64,000 nucleotides of DNA from Ceratorhiza oryzae-sativae. Lineage: Eukaryota > Basidiomycota > Agaricomycetes > Cantharellales > Ceratobasidiaceae. The notes under the pieces are model-generated. The model was given only the letters and a program-made list of their open reading frames with translations, did no database searches and had not been told where the DNA came from. Location: contig JARWMV010000013.1 in assembly GCA_030998015.1 (NCBI GenBank), positions 124,001-188,000 on the forward strand, given 5' to 3'. Within the stretch, counting starts at the first letter, position 1. Each line of letters begins with the position of its first letter. Shown here piece by piece: positions 45,466 to 56,178 of this stretch. The translations under genes and the position numbers were made by a program.

Positions 45466-46356
45466 TTATACATTTGAGAAAAATCCATGGGAGGCAAAGT
45501 GGTCATATGGGGGCTGGTTCCAATAGTGGCACCTCCTCCAGAGCTTCAACAAGCTCATTTCCCACCGGTCCCAGTCCTGTTTGGCTTCCTCCACAGCAGG
45601 GTCCAGGGTGGGTTCCTTTATCACTGGCTTTGCTTCTTCCTCAGTCACGACCAGTGATTCTAGGCTTGATGTAAGGCTCATCATATCCATGTCGTAATTG
45701 GTGTTTTTGTTTGGGTGCACCTTCACCCAATTTTGGAAGTCGCTCATGTTTGCCTGCTTTGTCCTGATAGCAGTAAACATCTCATCAGTGGTAGTTGCTT
45801 TGAGCAGTCCCACATATGGTGTGGCTGGTGTCAACTTCCACTCTTCCAACAATGCCTTGGCCTGGCGCTCCACCTCCCAGTCCCCCCCATCTGCCATTTG
45901 GCCTGCGGCCCTCCCCTGTTGTCTCGCTGCCTTGGCCACCATGTTGACTGTTGGTCCCATGATATTGTCAATGACATACATCAGTGTTCTTAGCAAGGTG
46001 TTTCTTGTTGTTGGCGTCCAGCTTCCATGCCATGTTAGGACCCCTAACCTGGGATCCAGGTACTTGTCATCATCGATCCAGTTCCTTTCATCCCTTAACT
46101 TCTTTGGGATGTACACTAGGTTAGACCCTGGCAACAGTTGCTCAGCATACCTCTGGGCGTCTTCCATGCTGGAGCAGTACATCCCTAGTTTAGGATGATT
46201 GTCCCTGCCAGGGTAGGGTGCTCGCTGCCTAGTGGTGGGTGGCTGCCAAAGTGGGGCCACCTGACTTTCAGCAAGTGGTATGTAATGGTTGGGATGTGCG
46301 ACTGGGTGAGTGATGAAAGGCATGTTTTGGGGTTTCGCAGGTGTATTGTGGTGCAA
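45466..46356 (-). CDS. Extra ORF downstream of pol in gypsy family 2 (copy A)
   Basis: A 296-codon frame following pol. The N-terminal part is Pro/His-rich (MHHNTPAKPQNMPFITHP); the body contains YPGRDNHPKLGMYCSS, NLVYIPKKLRDERNWIDDDK, DPRLGVLTWHGSW, VERQAKALLEEWKL, GLLKATTTDEMFTAI and DFQNWVKVHPNKNTNYD, with an acidic tail. The copy at 62393-63372 is close over the whole length. I do not recognise a known domain. Position and conservation in two copies argue for a real element protein, perhaps an additional structural or regulatory factor; it is not a recognisable envelope, as no signal peptide or membrane helix is seen. Confidence 0.6.
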   Translation of the reverse strand: MHHNTPAKPQNMPFITHPVAHPNHYIPLAESQVAPLWQPPTTRQRAPYPGRDNHPKLGMYCSSMEDAQRYAEQLLPGSNLVYIPKKLRDERNWIDDDKYLDPRLGVLTWHGSWTPTTRNTLLRTLMYVIDNIMGPTVNMVAKAARQQGRAAGQMADGGDWEVERQAKALLEEWKLTPATPYVGLLKATTTDEMFTAIRTKQANMSDFQNWVKVHPNKNTNYDMDMMSLTSSLESLVVTEEEAKPVIKEPTLDPAVEEAKQDWDRWEMSLLKLWRRCHYWNQPPYDHFASHGFFSNV

Positions 46357-46409
46357 GTGAGGTGGTAGAGTGGGCTCTGGCCTTTCTTAGGTATCCTGGA
46401 TGGCTCTTT

Positions 46410-46789
46410 TTAAAGCTTTCCAGGTCCTCGTTTGGTTCTCTTTGGCCTGCCTTTCAAGTCACCTGAGTGCTGACTTGTCTTGACTGGCATTGGTGCATCT
46501 GGTAAGCACCTTTGCAAGTCATTTAGAACCTCTTTCATGTCAGCAAACTTGCTGGCACGTTCAATGGTGTCTTCTATTGGGTCATAGCCCTTCCATCTAA
46601 TTTGGTAAAACAGCTCACCATTCTGCCATTCATAATTTGCAATGTGGTCCACCTCATACTCCTCCTCTCCTTCTTCTGTTATGATTGGTGGTGGTTTGGC
46701 CTGCCTTCTTTGGAAGTCTTTATCTTCTGTGAATGGCGAGAGGAGATTTACATGGAATACATTGTGTACACATATGGTTTTAGGTAGGT
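46410..46789 (-). pseudogene. Family 2 pol C-terminus with chromodomain, truncated
   Basis: Sense codons up to 46789 match 61963 onward: VHNVFHVNLLSPF type integrase tail, then chromodomain VDHIANYEWQNGELFYQI RWKGYDP, ending in a basic tail. The upstream part of pol is absent. Similarity to the other copy stops at GGTAGG 46783-46788. Confidence 0.8.
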
Positions 46790-48096
46790 TGTTACAGGTC
46801 AGGGTACACTTGGATATCTAGAGCTTAAGCAAATGTAGATATGTTAGTATACACTAATCGTACTCAATACTTCTTAGTCTAGAGTAAGAAGGCTCAAAGT
46901 AGTTGCAATGCAATCAAGTAACACTCAAGGTAGTCTTAATCTTTCACAGTGTAAACTGACTAATTTATAGGTATAAAGAGCAAGACTACTAAGGTCAGGT
47001 TCCCTTTGATATCTTAAATGTAGTTCAGCCCTAGTTGCTTGGACTAACTGATACTAATCTTAATACTAGACTTAAGCAATAGCTTATAGGATAGATGGTG
47101 GGCTGCCTAATGCGTGCACTTCCTCAGCTACAGGTACTTAGATTTCCTCTAATAGCTGGTACTTAATGTCACGCTCAATCAGGCAATATTGTATCCTTAT
47201 ATATCTCTGTATATAAGATACAATGACTCAGACAGTATATAACTAATATGGTACTTTATTCCTCAGTACTAGTTATATAAGAAATCACACACAGACAAGA
47301 GAAATAGAAAGAGAAAAGAAACCAATAACTGGTCTGGGTTGAGTAGAGGGAGGAAGTGGTCTGGAAGGGCCTCAGAGGAGGTCCTTTTATACCCTGAGGA
47401 GGGCATTCCAGAGCCAAATAGATACATGCATGCCAGTGCGATCACCAAAAGAGGGTACTGCTATACTTGGGGTACACCCTAGCCCAGTATAGGATAAAAG
47501 AGTAAAGACAGGGTGTGGATCGAAGGCATTGATGCATCTGGGACCTGTTATTGGCTTGTAGATCATATTATCATAGTATATACATGTAATGAACGGAGGC
47601 TACATCTCAGTGAGTCATAAAGTGAGTCAGAGAAGCTTCTGGATCAATTTGGGAAGCTCTCCTGACTCACTGGAGTCATTAGATCTTGATTGATGGTCCA
47701 GTAAGATTCTAATGATCTTCGGGCTATTCCGGCGCGAGGATCCGGTGGATCGCGACGATCTTCGGGCAGCAGATACTGCCGAAGATTAGCTATCGATAGA
47801 GCATAAGATCGCTTTGATAGCGTAAGCGGTTGCCGAGATATGATCGGTGCGATGTTGTAATCAATATCTCCTGATAAGAGGAAATATCGCAACCTCTATA
47901 TCTCTCTGAGTTCTTAAGATAAAATCACGATAAAATATGCGTTGGAAAGAGGAGATTTTGTACTATTTAATGGAACACAAATAGTACAATTTCAGACACA
48001 TACAAATTCATTTAATTTCAAGAAAAATTACAGAGGCATTGCTTGAGGTTGGCAGAGCAGACTAAAATAATAGAAAAATGTTAGTGATCCATAACA
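46790..48096 (-). repeat. Possible long LTR of another element
   Basis: 1,307 bp with TGTTA..TAACA ends. On the minus strand there is a GGGTATAAAAGGACC promoter-like box (about 47380-47395) and a purine-rich tract just before the presumed 5' end (48100-48127). Flanking 5-mers TAGGT and TGGCT do not match, so it is either a truncated element or wrongly bounded. No long frame inside. Confidence 0.4.
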
Positions 48097-48127
48097 TGGC
48101 TAACCATCATTTTTCTCTTCCTTCTTA

Positions 48128-48543
48128 CCTTGGCACTTACAGTGGTTACCCTGAACTCACTCCAGCATTTCTCTCCCATGTTACTTGGAGTGAGGAGCAA
48201 GTTGTCACATGACCTCAGCACTTATCCCTTGGACCTTGCACAGCTCTATAAGATTCAGAGCTGCACAAACTTAAGATACACAATTAACTAACCCATAGGA
48301 CTGTATATAACCTGTACCTACTGCAGACTGTGCTTAGATAAGACATCTGCAGCCACTGCAGCCACAGGTATATAAAGGAGGATAAAGCAAGACTGAACAC
48401 CTCAGCTTGCTTTATCTCATCAACCACTGTAGACCATAGTGAACACTGTAACTAGAACACTCAATACATACCACATAACACCAAACTGTCAATGCAGCCA
48501 CTACTTAAGTGTTCCACAAGGGAGCATCCAAAGGGTCACAACA
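48128..48543 (+). repeat. Partial LTR of gypsy family 2
   Basis: Matches the 3' two thirds of the 56179 LTR: one repeat unit (GGTTACCCTGAACTCACTCC), TATATAAAGG, AGCTTGCTTTAT and the GGGTCACAACA end. The 5' part is missing. It lies between copia gag sequence and the LTR-like segment. Confidence 0.8.
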
Positions 48544-48639
48544 GTTTTTCTATGGGCCATACAGGCCATTTCAATGGCAGCGTTTGCTTCGTCACTCTTG
48601 CCATTCCCTTGTCCTCCATGCTTCCAACATCCACCTCCA

Positions 48640-49446
48640 GGTTTGTAAGCTCCTCCCCCTTCAGCCTAACAATCCTTTATGACATGCCCTTTTTTCTTGC
48701 AGTTATGGCACTCAACATTAGACTTGTTTGACTTAGAGCAATTGGGGGTTGATTTGGCAAATAGGGCAATGTCAGATCTGTTCATAGCACCTTGATGGCA
48801 ATGTTCTTCATCCATTAGTCTAGCCAGTAAGTCTGACACATATTTGTTGTGTTTATCAGGCTTAGTTCAGTCTACATGCCAGGATAATGTCCTATAAAAG
48901 TTTGCCAAGCAACAGGCAATGATCCAACAACCTGTAGAGCATAATCAAGCTTGGTCAAGGTCTCTCTTAGCACAGTAAGTTTGTCTGTGGCAATTTGTAA
49001 ATTGCGCATATGTCCTTCAAGTGACTGATTGTCCTGCATAAAGGTGTGGTAGAAGCAATTTTGTGCAGAAATTAATCCAAGTAGAGATGAAGACTTGTAT
49101 AACGAATCTAGGTGGTTCCAGCATTCTTTCAAGGACTTGATCAGATGAGTTGGACAGATATAGCATTGTAGCAGTGTAATCATATCACACTAAGTGCTTT
49201 CCTGTCATTCAAAATCCATTTCATACTGTCAGTGGCCTTATTAGGGCCTGGATCCTTGAGTGTTCCATCAACATAATCATATAAGCTGCAGTCAACTAGA
49301 ATATCAACCATTTGCATGCACCAGACAACATAGTTGTCTTGACCAGTAAGTTTGTCTATCTTGTGCATACCCAAACCAATTGATCCCAAAACTTCAGCAT
49401 TACTTGACATAGAGGGATTGGGTGTAGAGGCACCAGGCAAGGCCAT
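48640..49446 (-). pseudogene. Ty1/copia gag fragment
   Basis: Minus-strand codons from 49446: MALPGASTPNPSMSSN, KLTGQDNYVVWCMQMVDILV, then across a frame change near 49183 ECWNHLDSLYKSS, FYHTFMQDNQSLEGHM and a zinc knuckle C-HN-C-KKKG-H-VIKD-C (about 48725-48670). This is the UBN2/gag-polypeptide architecture of copia elements. A stop directly after the knuckle and loss of the rest of pol show that it is dead. A copia-type LTR follows on its 5' side. Confidence 0.8.
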
Positions 49447-49530
49447 AGTGAGGCATTGTATGCAATAAAATATAGAGGTTGGTAGTTGGTATTGCAGCTA
49501 GTAGGTTATAGTCCGCCAGGGCTCATAACA

Positions 49531-49996
49531 TGTTGAATAAATGTGCAGTTGACTATATAGATTGAGCAGAGGAATATTCTGGTACAGTATAAGCATATGT
49601 ACATAGGCATATATATACTATGTAGCATTTGTAAAGCTATACTACTGTAGATATGATACAAGGCAATACATCAAGTATGAACTGCTAAGTGGTACATGAT
49701 CAGGGCAGCATGTAAGCACCATCATCACAGCTGCACTGTGGCTAGGTATCAATCAGCAAGTCTTATTGTGTGTACACTCAACAGTTCCAGCTGTCTTGGT
49801 AATCAGGTTTTGCACCAGGTCTAACACTTCCAATTTGGATATCTAATAAGTCCAATCAGGACCAAATCAAAGTCCATCAAGGGTTTTTAGTGAAGTCTGT
49901 GCCTTGGACTATGGTTCAATCCACTAGGTCATCACAGTGGCTTCATCACTCAACTTGGGGTCAGGTGTTTATATTGTATTGATGGCTGTCTCAACA
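49531..49996 (-). repeat. 5' LTR of the copia fragment
   Basis: 466 bp with TGTTGA..TCAACA ends. It is located 84 bp upstream of the gag start; TGTTATGAGCCCTGG, next to the LTR on the sense strand, is a plausible primer site. The matching 3' LTR was not found. Confidence 0.6.
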
Positions 49997-49999
49997 CAG

Positions 50000-50670
50000 C
50001 AAAATACATTGAAATTTTATCACAGGCATATACACAGTCACTCTGTGACATGTTTGGACCACACCATTCCAACCTAATCTTCCAGCACAACAATGATCCA
50101 AAACAGACATCCTGAGGCACCAAAAGATGGTTATATGAATACCATATCTGAGTTCTCCCCTGGCCATCTGGCAGCCCCGATATGAGCCTAATTGAACATG
50201 TTTGGGCTTATCTGGGTTGTCAGGTTTGCTTGCACCCAGTTCTCCCTTGCAATTGTGATGAGTTGTGGGCTGCATTGGAGGAGGAATTGTATCAGATTCC
50301 CCCAGCTTTTATTTCCACCCTTTACAACTCCATGCCCAACTGAGTAGCTGAGCTTGTTAAGGTGAAGGGCAAGCACACATTCTATTAGTTCAAACCCCAA
50401 TTGATTATAGCATCACATGGTAAGTGGGAGTATTGACTGGCCAGCAGCAAAAGTGGCTGATATCATGCAAAAAGAATACCCCAGCCTGGGACCTTGTTTT
50501 TGAAGCTGCTCTCAATCCCACTTATCAATTTTTGTGCTAATTTTTGCGTCTTGTATTTGATAACTGGGCACATATTTTCGACATGTTAATTTGACTCTAA
50601 TACATACTTTTTATCACAACCCAGTGGATGTCATGGAGAAAGTCACATGGGGGGGTATTCTTTTTGCATG
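50000..50670 (+). pseudogene. Tc1/mariner transposase C-terminal fragment with terminal repeat
   Basis: Plus-strand codons around 50080-50345 read FQHNNDPKQTS, then PWPSGSPDMSLIEHVWAYL, the D..E end of a Tc1-type DDE transposase, with internal stops. Two 19-bp inverted repeats, 50464-50482 and 50652-50670, share GGGGTATTCTTTTTGCATG and lie beyond the frame; they are probably the terminal repeats of the element or a small derivative. Confidence 0.7.
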
Positions 50671-51317
50671 GTACTGTAGATTCCAAATCTGAATTATATA
50701 TATTTTTACAGCCTCTAGCGGTGAAGATATGGCTGCCAACTCAAGCAAGGCGTGTTCTGACAATCAATTTTATGTCCTATATTTCATGCTCCAAAACTTA
50801 GCCTTGCATCTGCATGCTGCAAATGCAATTTGGACAGTACATTACACAGGTCTGTACAACTCAAACTGAGGGAGATACAACTGAAAAGTGTTTCAGCCTC
50901 ACAAGCTTGAAAAAATTTGGCTCTTACTTCATAATGCTTTTTCCAAATGATGATAATGTTTACTTCTACAGTTAGCAACAAAACTGTACACATGTAACAC
51001 ACCTGAAATTTGTATGAGTCAGTCCTCCTGAATCATGCCTTATGAAGTTGCATGCATATATGCAAATGGTAGAGAATCCCACAGGCTATGTGACTTGAAA
51101 TTTTTGAACACAGTCAGGCAATAAATGGCAGAGTTATTGTTAGAATGTAATAGGAGGTTTATTTGTATGGTTTTGTAACTTGTCATAGCCACTTGCAACT
51201 CCAATACCACATACACTCAGCTACCTCATGAATTTGCTACATGCAGCATTAAACATTATTTATATATGATATAATGCTGCTTTCCCATCAATTACAACTC
51301 CATACCCCCATTCTCTC

Positions 51318-52020
51318 ATGCCTAAGGCCATTTCTCAAGCTAAAATCAATTCAGTCATTGCACAGCTTGATGCTGGGCAGTCTGTCACTTGTATCAGAGC
51401 TGATTGTCATGTAGCATGTGCCACTGTCACCAAAATATGTGCCCTGTACTGTCCTGACCTTGCTAAATCCTCTGGTGGGCAACCTTGGAAACTTTCACAG
51501 CTGCAGTCTGCTATGCAGTGTGCCTTGTCATCCATGGCAACTGCATATCCACAAGGCAGGCAACCCAAACCCTTGCTGATCTCAGTGGCAAGTCCATACA
51601 CCCTCAAACTGTCTGTGGGCCTTGAAGGAGGCAGGTTTATGACCTGTGAAGAAGGTCAAAAAACCAAAGCTGAATTGAAAGGCTAAATCTGAATGTGTGG
51701 CCTTTGCTTGGGCACACAAGTACTGGACAATGGAGGATTGGAAACATATTCTCTGGTCAGATGAGACCAAGATTAATTGCATGGGGTCAGATGGTGTCAA
51801 ATGGGGATGGGTAATGGCAAAAAAACTTACAGAAGCAGCTGGTGGTTAGGACAGCCAACTTCAGTGGAGGTTCCATTATGTTCTGGGGCTGCATGGGCTA
51901 TGCTGGGGCAGGCTATGGGTGTAAGCTGGATGGAACATTGAATGTGGAAGGATATTTGGCTATTTTGGGTGACAAGCTAGGTTGTAGTCTGGAGCATTTA
52001 GGCTTAGAGCCAGTGTCATG
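51318..52020 (+). pseudogene. Tc1/mariner transposase N-terminal fragment
   Basis: Opens with an HTH-like region (MPKAISQAKINSVIAQLDAG, CHVACATVTKICALYCPDL) and, after frame breaks, reaches the first catalytic aspartate block (YWTMEDWKHILWSDETKIN) and MFWGCMGYAG-type sequence. The C-terminal part is missing. The C-terminal fragment lies upstream at 50000-50670, so these are either two different truncated copies or one rearranged copy. Confidence 0.7.
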
Positions 52021-52166
52021 AGCCATGATCAACAGTCTCATGGCTTGACCACCTCCACTTCATGAGTAAGCACCTCTACCTGCTTACTGATCCTTGTTCT
52101 AGTATTAGTCACTCACATAATGATCACTGCCTTTTACCTTACTCATGCTACTAGTATTACACTTAG

Positions 52167-52541
52167 TGTCGATGGCGACAAGTCAGGCGACTAAGAAAAT
52201 AGTAAGAAAAGAAAAGAACTTGTATTTGATGAGAGGTCAAGTTCTTGAGGAGTCCTCTGCGAACTTGACCTGATTTATATACATGATATGAGCCACATCA
52301 TAACAAACAAGTCTGTACAGTGAGTCACAACTGATAAGAGATAGAAGCGACAGAAGCAACTCTGGAACTGCGGAATTGCACATCAGAGTTGAAATACATC
52401 TTGGTTATCAGTCTGGAACATCCCCTGAATCACATGACACAGATATACCATAAAAGGCAAGTATGTTTTGAAAGGATCTCATAAAATGTAATAAATCAAG
52501 AAAATATTATAGAGTGGATGTATGCATGACAGTTCATGACA
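52167..52541 (-). repeat. 3' LTR of family 1, second copy
   Basis: 375 bp, same length and ends as the LTRs of the complete copy. Numerous G-to-A and C-to-T differences from that copy suggest it is older or mutated. Confidence 0.88.
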
Positions 52542-54958
52542 CTTCACCCCTTCAAGGCACAGGGGTCATGGGGTGCCTTTGGGTGTGACTTGACATAGGC
52601 AGCCATGAGTTCTGGTGTGTTTACCAGGTCATCGTAAGTTAGCCATTGTCACTCATCATATCCAAGCCATTTGACATAGTATTCAAAGACATTAGACCTT
52701 TTGTTGTATCGCAACTTTATGATCTGTTCTACTTCGAATTCTTCTTCCCCTTCTGGAGTTACCACAGGTGGTGGTGGGGGAACCTGACATCCATAGGGAT
52801 CATCTTTATGTTTGGTCAGGAGTGAAACATGAAATACTGGGTGTATTTTCATGGTTATTGGCAAGTCCAGTTTGAAGGCGTGAGTGCCAGGTTGTGCTAC
52901 CACCTTGAATGGTCCAACTCTCTTGTGGGCCAGTTTCCTGGAGGCCTGTTGTGTGCATATGTTCTTGGTGTCAAGCCAGACTTTGTCTCCCACCTTGATG
53001 GCTTCTGGGGTCCAATGCTTCTGATCATAATATTCTTTGATCCTCTGGTTTGATAATTCCAGAGCAGCCTTGAGTTGATCATGGCCCTTTTGAAGCCATT
53101 CTGCATGATTGTCTGCTAAGGGAAATTCTTGTCCCTCCTTGTCCCCAACTGCCAACCTTGGATGGAAACTGTAGTTTGCAAAGAATGGTGATTTGCTGGT
53201 TGAGGCATTGACACCATTGTTGTAGGCAAATTCAGCCAAGGGTAAGAGTGAGACCCAGTTGTCCTGCCGATCTGATATGTAGTGTCTCAGGTACCCTTCT
53301 ACTACTTGGTTAGCCCTTTCAGACTGGCCATCTGTTTGGGGGTGATATGCTGTGGAGTAGGATGGTTTTACATCCAGCCATTTATACAGGTGCCTTATGA
53401 ATTTGGATGCAAAGTTGGGGCCATGGTCTGAGATGGTTTTTCATGGTAACCCATGAAGTTTCCATACATAAGTTAGGAAAAGGTTTGCACAGTCTGTTGC
53501 ACTGGCTTCTGATTGGCATGGAATAAAGTGGACCATTTTCGTCAGGCAATCAACAACTGTAAATATAGCATCAAACCCTTCTGACAAGGGTAGCCCAGTA
53601 ATTAGGTCATAGGTGATTTCCTCCCAAGGTTTTTCCAGTGCTGGTATTGGGTTTAGGCGCCCTGGGGGAACTTGGTTGCTGTGCTTATTCCTGATACAGG
53701 ATTCACAATGTGTGACATACTTGTTGACCAATTTTTTCATTGCTGACCACATATATTTGTGGTTTAACAACTCGTATGTTTGGAATTGCCCTGGATGTCC
53801 TGCTGCTGGGTTATCATGCTGACCTTCGATGACCAGTTTGCAAAGTTCTTTGATATTTGGGACATAGATCTGGCCCTTGTGTTGTAAAAGTCCTTCATCC
53901 CATTCCCAATTTTTGACCTTCTCATTATCATCTAAGGCTTTCAGCACTTTTGATAGGCATTCATCCCCTGGGATTGCATCCCAAATGAGTTGTTGCAGGT
54001 CGTGGTCCAGTGTGATTGCTTGTAACCACAGAGATTTTAACTCCAAAAATTGGTTTTGTGCAAGCAGAGCTTGGCTCTCACCCCCCTCTTTAGGGATGTG
54101 CCTTGACAGCCTAGAGAGTATGTCTGCCTGGCCATTCTTTGCCCCTTCAATGTATAGAATCTTGAATTTGAACCTGGACAGGAACTCATGCCATTGTGTG
54201 ACTCAGCCATTCAGTGGCCAATTTGTCTTCCAATACTCCAAGTTTTTGTGGTCACAAACAATGTTTACTGGGTGTTCAGCCCCTTCTAGTAAGTGATGCC
54301 AGTGTTTGAGGGCCTTTATGATTGCCAGCAGTTCCTTGTTGTAGATATCATAGTTTCTTTCTGCCAGGACCATTGCTTTGGAGTAGTAGGAGATTGGGTG
54401 AAGCATTCCATCTTCTCCATATTGCAATAATACAGCACCTGTGGCATAGCCTGAGGTGTCTGTTTCCAAGATAAATGGTTTATTGGGCTCTGGCTGGATG
54501 AGAAGGGGGGCTTCCTTTAGTTTCTGCTTCAGCAAGTTCCATGCCTGATCTCTTTCTTCTGTCCATTCCCATTTTACGTCCTTCTTGACTAATTCATAAA
54601 GGCATTTTGTGATTTTTGAGAAGTCCTTTATGAAGTGCCTTAACCAATTTGCAAATCCCAACCCTTCCAGGACTTCAGTTGGGTTGGTAGGGGTTGGCCA
54701 TTCAACAGCCTTTTCGACCTTGGCTGGGTCTACTTTAATTCCCTGGGGGGTCACTACTATTCCCAGGTAATCAACTTCGGTGACATCAAAGACACATTTC
54801 TCCAGAGCACAGTACAAGCCAGCCTTTTGAAGCCGACATAAGACTTCTTGGACATGTTTGTCATGTTCTTCTTGGGTTTTGGAGAATACCAGTATATCAT
54901 CCATGTAAATTACAACATAGATGCCTTCAATGTCTTGGAATTCTTCTCAGATCATAGC
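52167..54958 (-). mobile_element. Gypsy family 1, second copy, 5'-truncated
   Basis: A 375-bp 3' LTR (52167-52541) and pol reading upstream to 54958: chromodomain (52690-52650), integrase (53239-53441), RNase H and part of reverse transcriptase (54904-54203, starting at MDDILVFSKTQEEHDKHV). It is closely related to 8203-15122 but broken by stops near 53240 and 54200. It ends abruptly within the reverse transcriptase at a solo LTR. Confidence 0.88.
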
Positions 54959-55486
54959 TGTCAGAGCTACGACCAGGAAGGATGACCCAAACGTCTAAGA
55001 GGACAATGGGAGACCTATAGGCAACAATGCCAGAGGTCTAAGTCACAATGTGAAGGGGCAATGTGTGACAAGGAGTAGGAGTGCAATAAGACACAGGGAG
55101 GTAGAAGTATGTGCACTTGTCCTTAAGAGGACTGGGCAGGGACTATGGACTAAGAGTCACACAGGTAGTAGAAGGGATACGACAGGAGGTCAAGTTCTGA
55201 GGCTTAAGGCTCTCAGACTCTCCCTTTATATATTCATATGACAAGCTATATCAAATACACAAATGATACAAGACAACTATTGTACAATGTAGAAATGGTG
55301 CCACGTAACAGAACATTCCAGAATATACAAACATGTCATAAACAACAACAAGGTCACATGATCATGTAAGTAATAATCTATGCATATATCCGATTAAATG
55401 GGACTTGTCCAAAAAGCAAGAAAAATAGAAATATAGAAAATATAGAAAATTATAATTAAATCTGCATCATGGTCTAGGCCATGACA
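54959..55486 (-). repeat. Solo LTR, third family
   Basis: 528 bp, TGTCAG..ATGACA. The minus strand has a TATATAAAGGG promoter box (about 55218-55230). The left flank is minus-strand family 1 pol and the right flank is plus-strand family 1 gag, with no target-site duplication, so it sits at a rearrangement junction. Confidence 0.55.
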
Positions 55487-56178
55487 TGGGGACTTGAATC
55501 ACACAGAAAATAACCATGATAAATGGCAGAAATTGAAACAATCCAAGACGGTCCAAGACTATCTCACCCTGTTTAACTTATACTCAACTGGGCTCAGTTA
55601 CAATGATTCAGCCATGTGTGACCAATTCTATGATGGCTTATCATCCAATGTGACAGACAGCATGGTAGCCCAAAATTACGATCCCTGCACTAAGACCTTT
55701 GCCCAACTCACTAAGGATGTGATGCTGATATTCTGGCATTCTGGCATCAAGGGTAACTGAATTGCATCAGCTTATAAATCAGTGCTTCTACAATTGAGTT
55801 ACCCTTGATGCCAGAATGCCAGAATATCAGCATCACATCCTTACAACTCACTCAGCGGGCCCTGGAAATTGACTGCCACCTTATCTCGTTTGGTAGCAAA
55901 AGGATGTCCCATGGAGGCAACAAGTCTAGCAGTAATAATGCCTCATCCAGTAAGCCAAAAACTACCTCCCAAAGCAATTCCCCAAAGGAAAAGTTCAGGA
56001 ATGGGGAGTGGGTATACAAGATTAAGGACAGAAAGGTGGTAAAGGGCCAAATTGTGGCCATTGGGCCCAACACCAAGGGTTTCACAGTTCCTACTGTTTG
56101 TTATGATGGTAGCAACTCCAATGTCCAAGAATCTTTTAAGGACATAAAGAAGGATAATCATCTGCCGGCAGCCCCCAA
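55487..56178 (+). pseudogene. Family 1 gag fragment, interrupted by a MITE
   Basis: Plus-strand codons from about 55494 (NHTENNHDKWQKLKQSKTVQ) match codons of the gag at 12078-13461, continuing after the MITE (LTQRALEIDCHLISFGSKR) to KKDNH at 56160. It is cut off at 56179 by the LTR of the family 2 element. Confidence 0.85.
55712..55843. mobile_element. 132-bp MITE with 47-bp terminal inverted repeats
   Basis: Starts TAAGGATGTGATGC and ends with its exact inverse; the first 47 bp of each end are perfectly complementary. It is flanked by the 8-bp duplication CAACTCAC (55704-55711 and 55844-55851), and removing the element restores the uninterrupted gag codons. An 8-bp duplication fits the hAT superfamily. 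No coding capacity. Confidence 0.88.

Larger units (their letters stand above)
42275..46789 (-). mobile_element. Gypsy family 2 element, 3' half, carrying accessory genes and Rep
   Basis: Minus orientation, in sense order: pol C-terminus with chromodomain (46789-46410), extra ORF (46356-45466), antisense Cys-rich gene (44890-45422, plus), Rep-like gene (44496-43141), hairpin (42898-43023), polypurine tract and 3' LTR. The 5' half is missing: pol similarity ends at 46789, where an unrelated LTR-like sequence begins. The copy at 56179 onward shows the same order as far as the window reaches. Confidence 0.85.

Noticed and set aside
46790..48096. Intact solo LTR
   Set aside because: Flanking 5-mers do not match and the right flank does not continue the interrupted pol; listed only as LTR-like.
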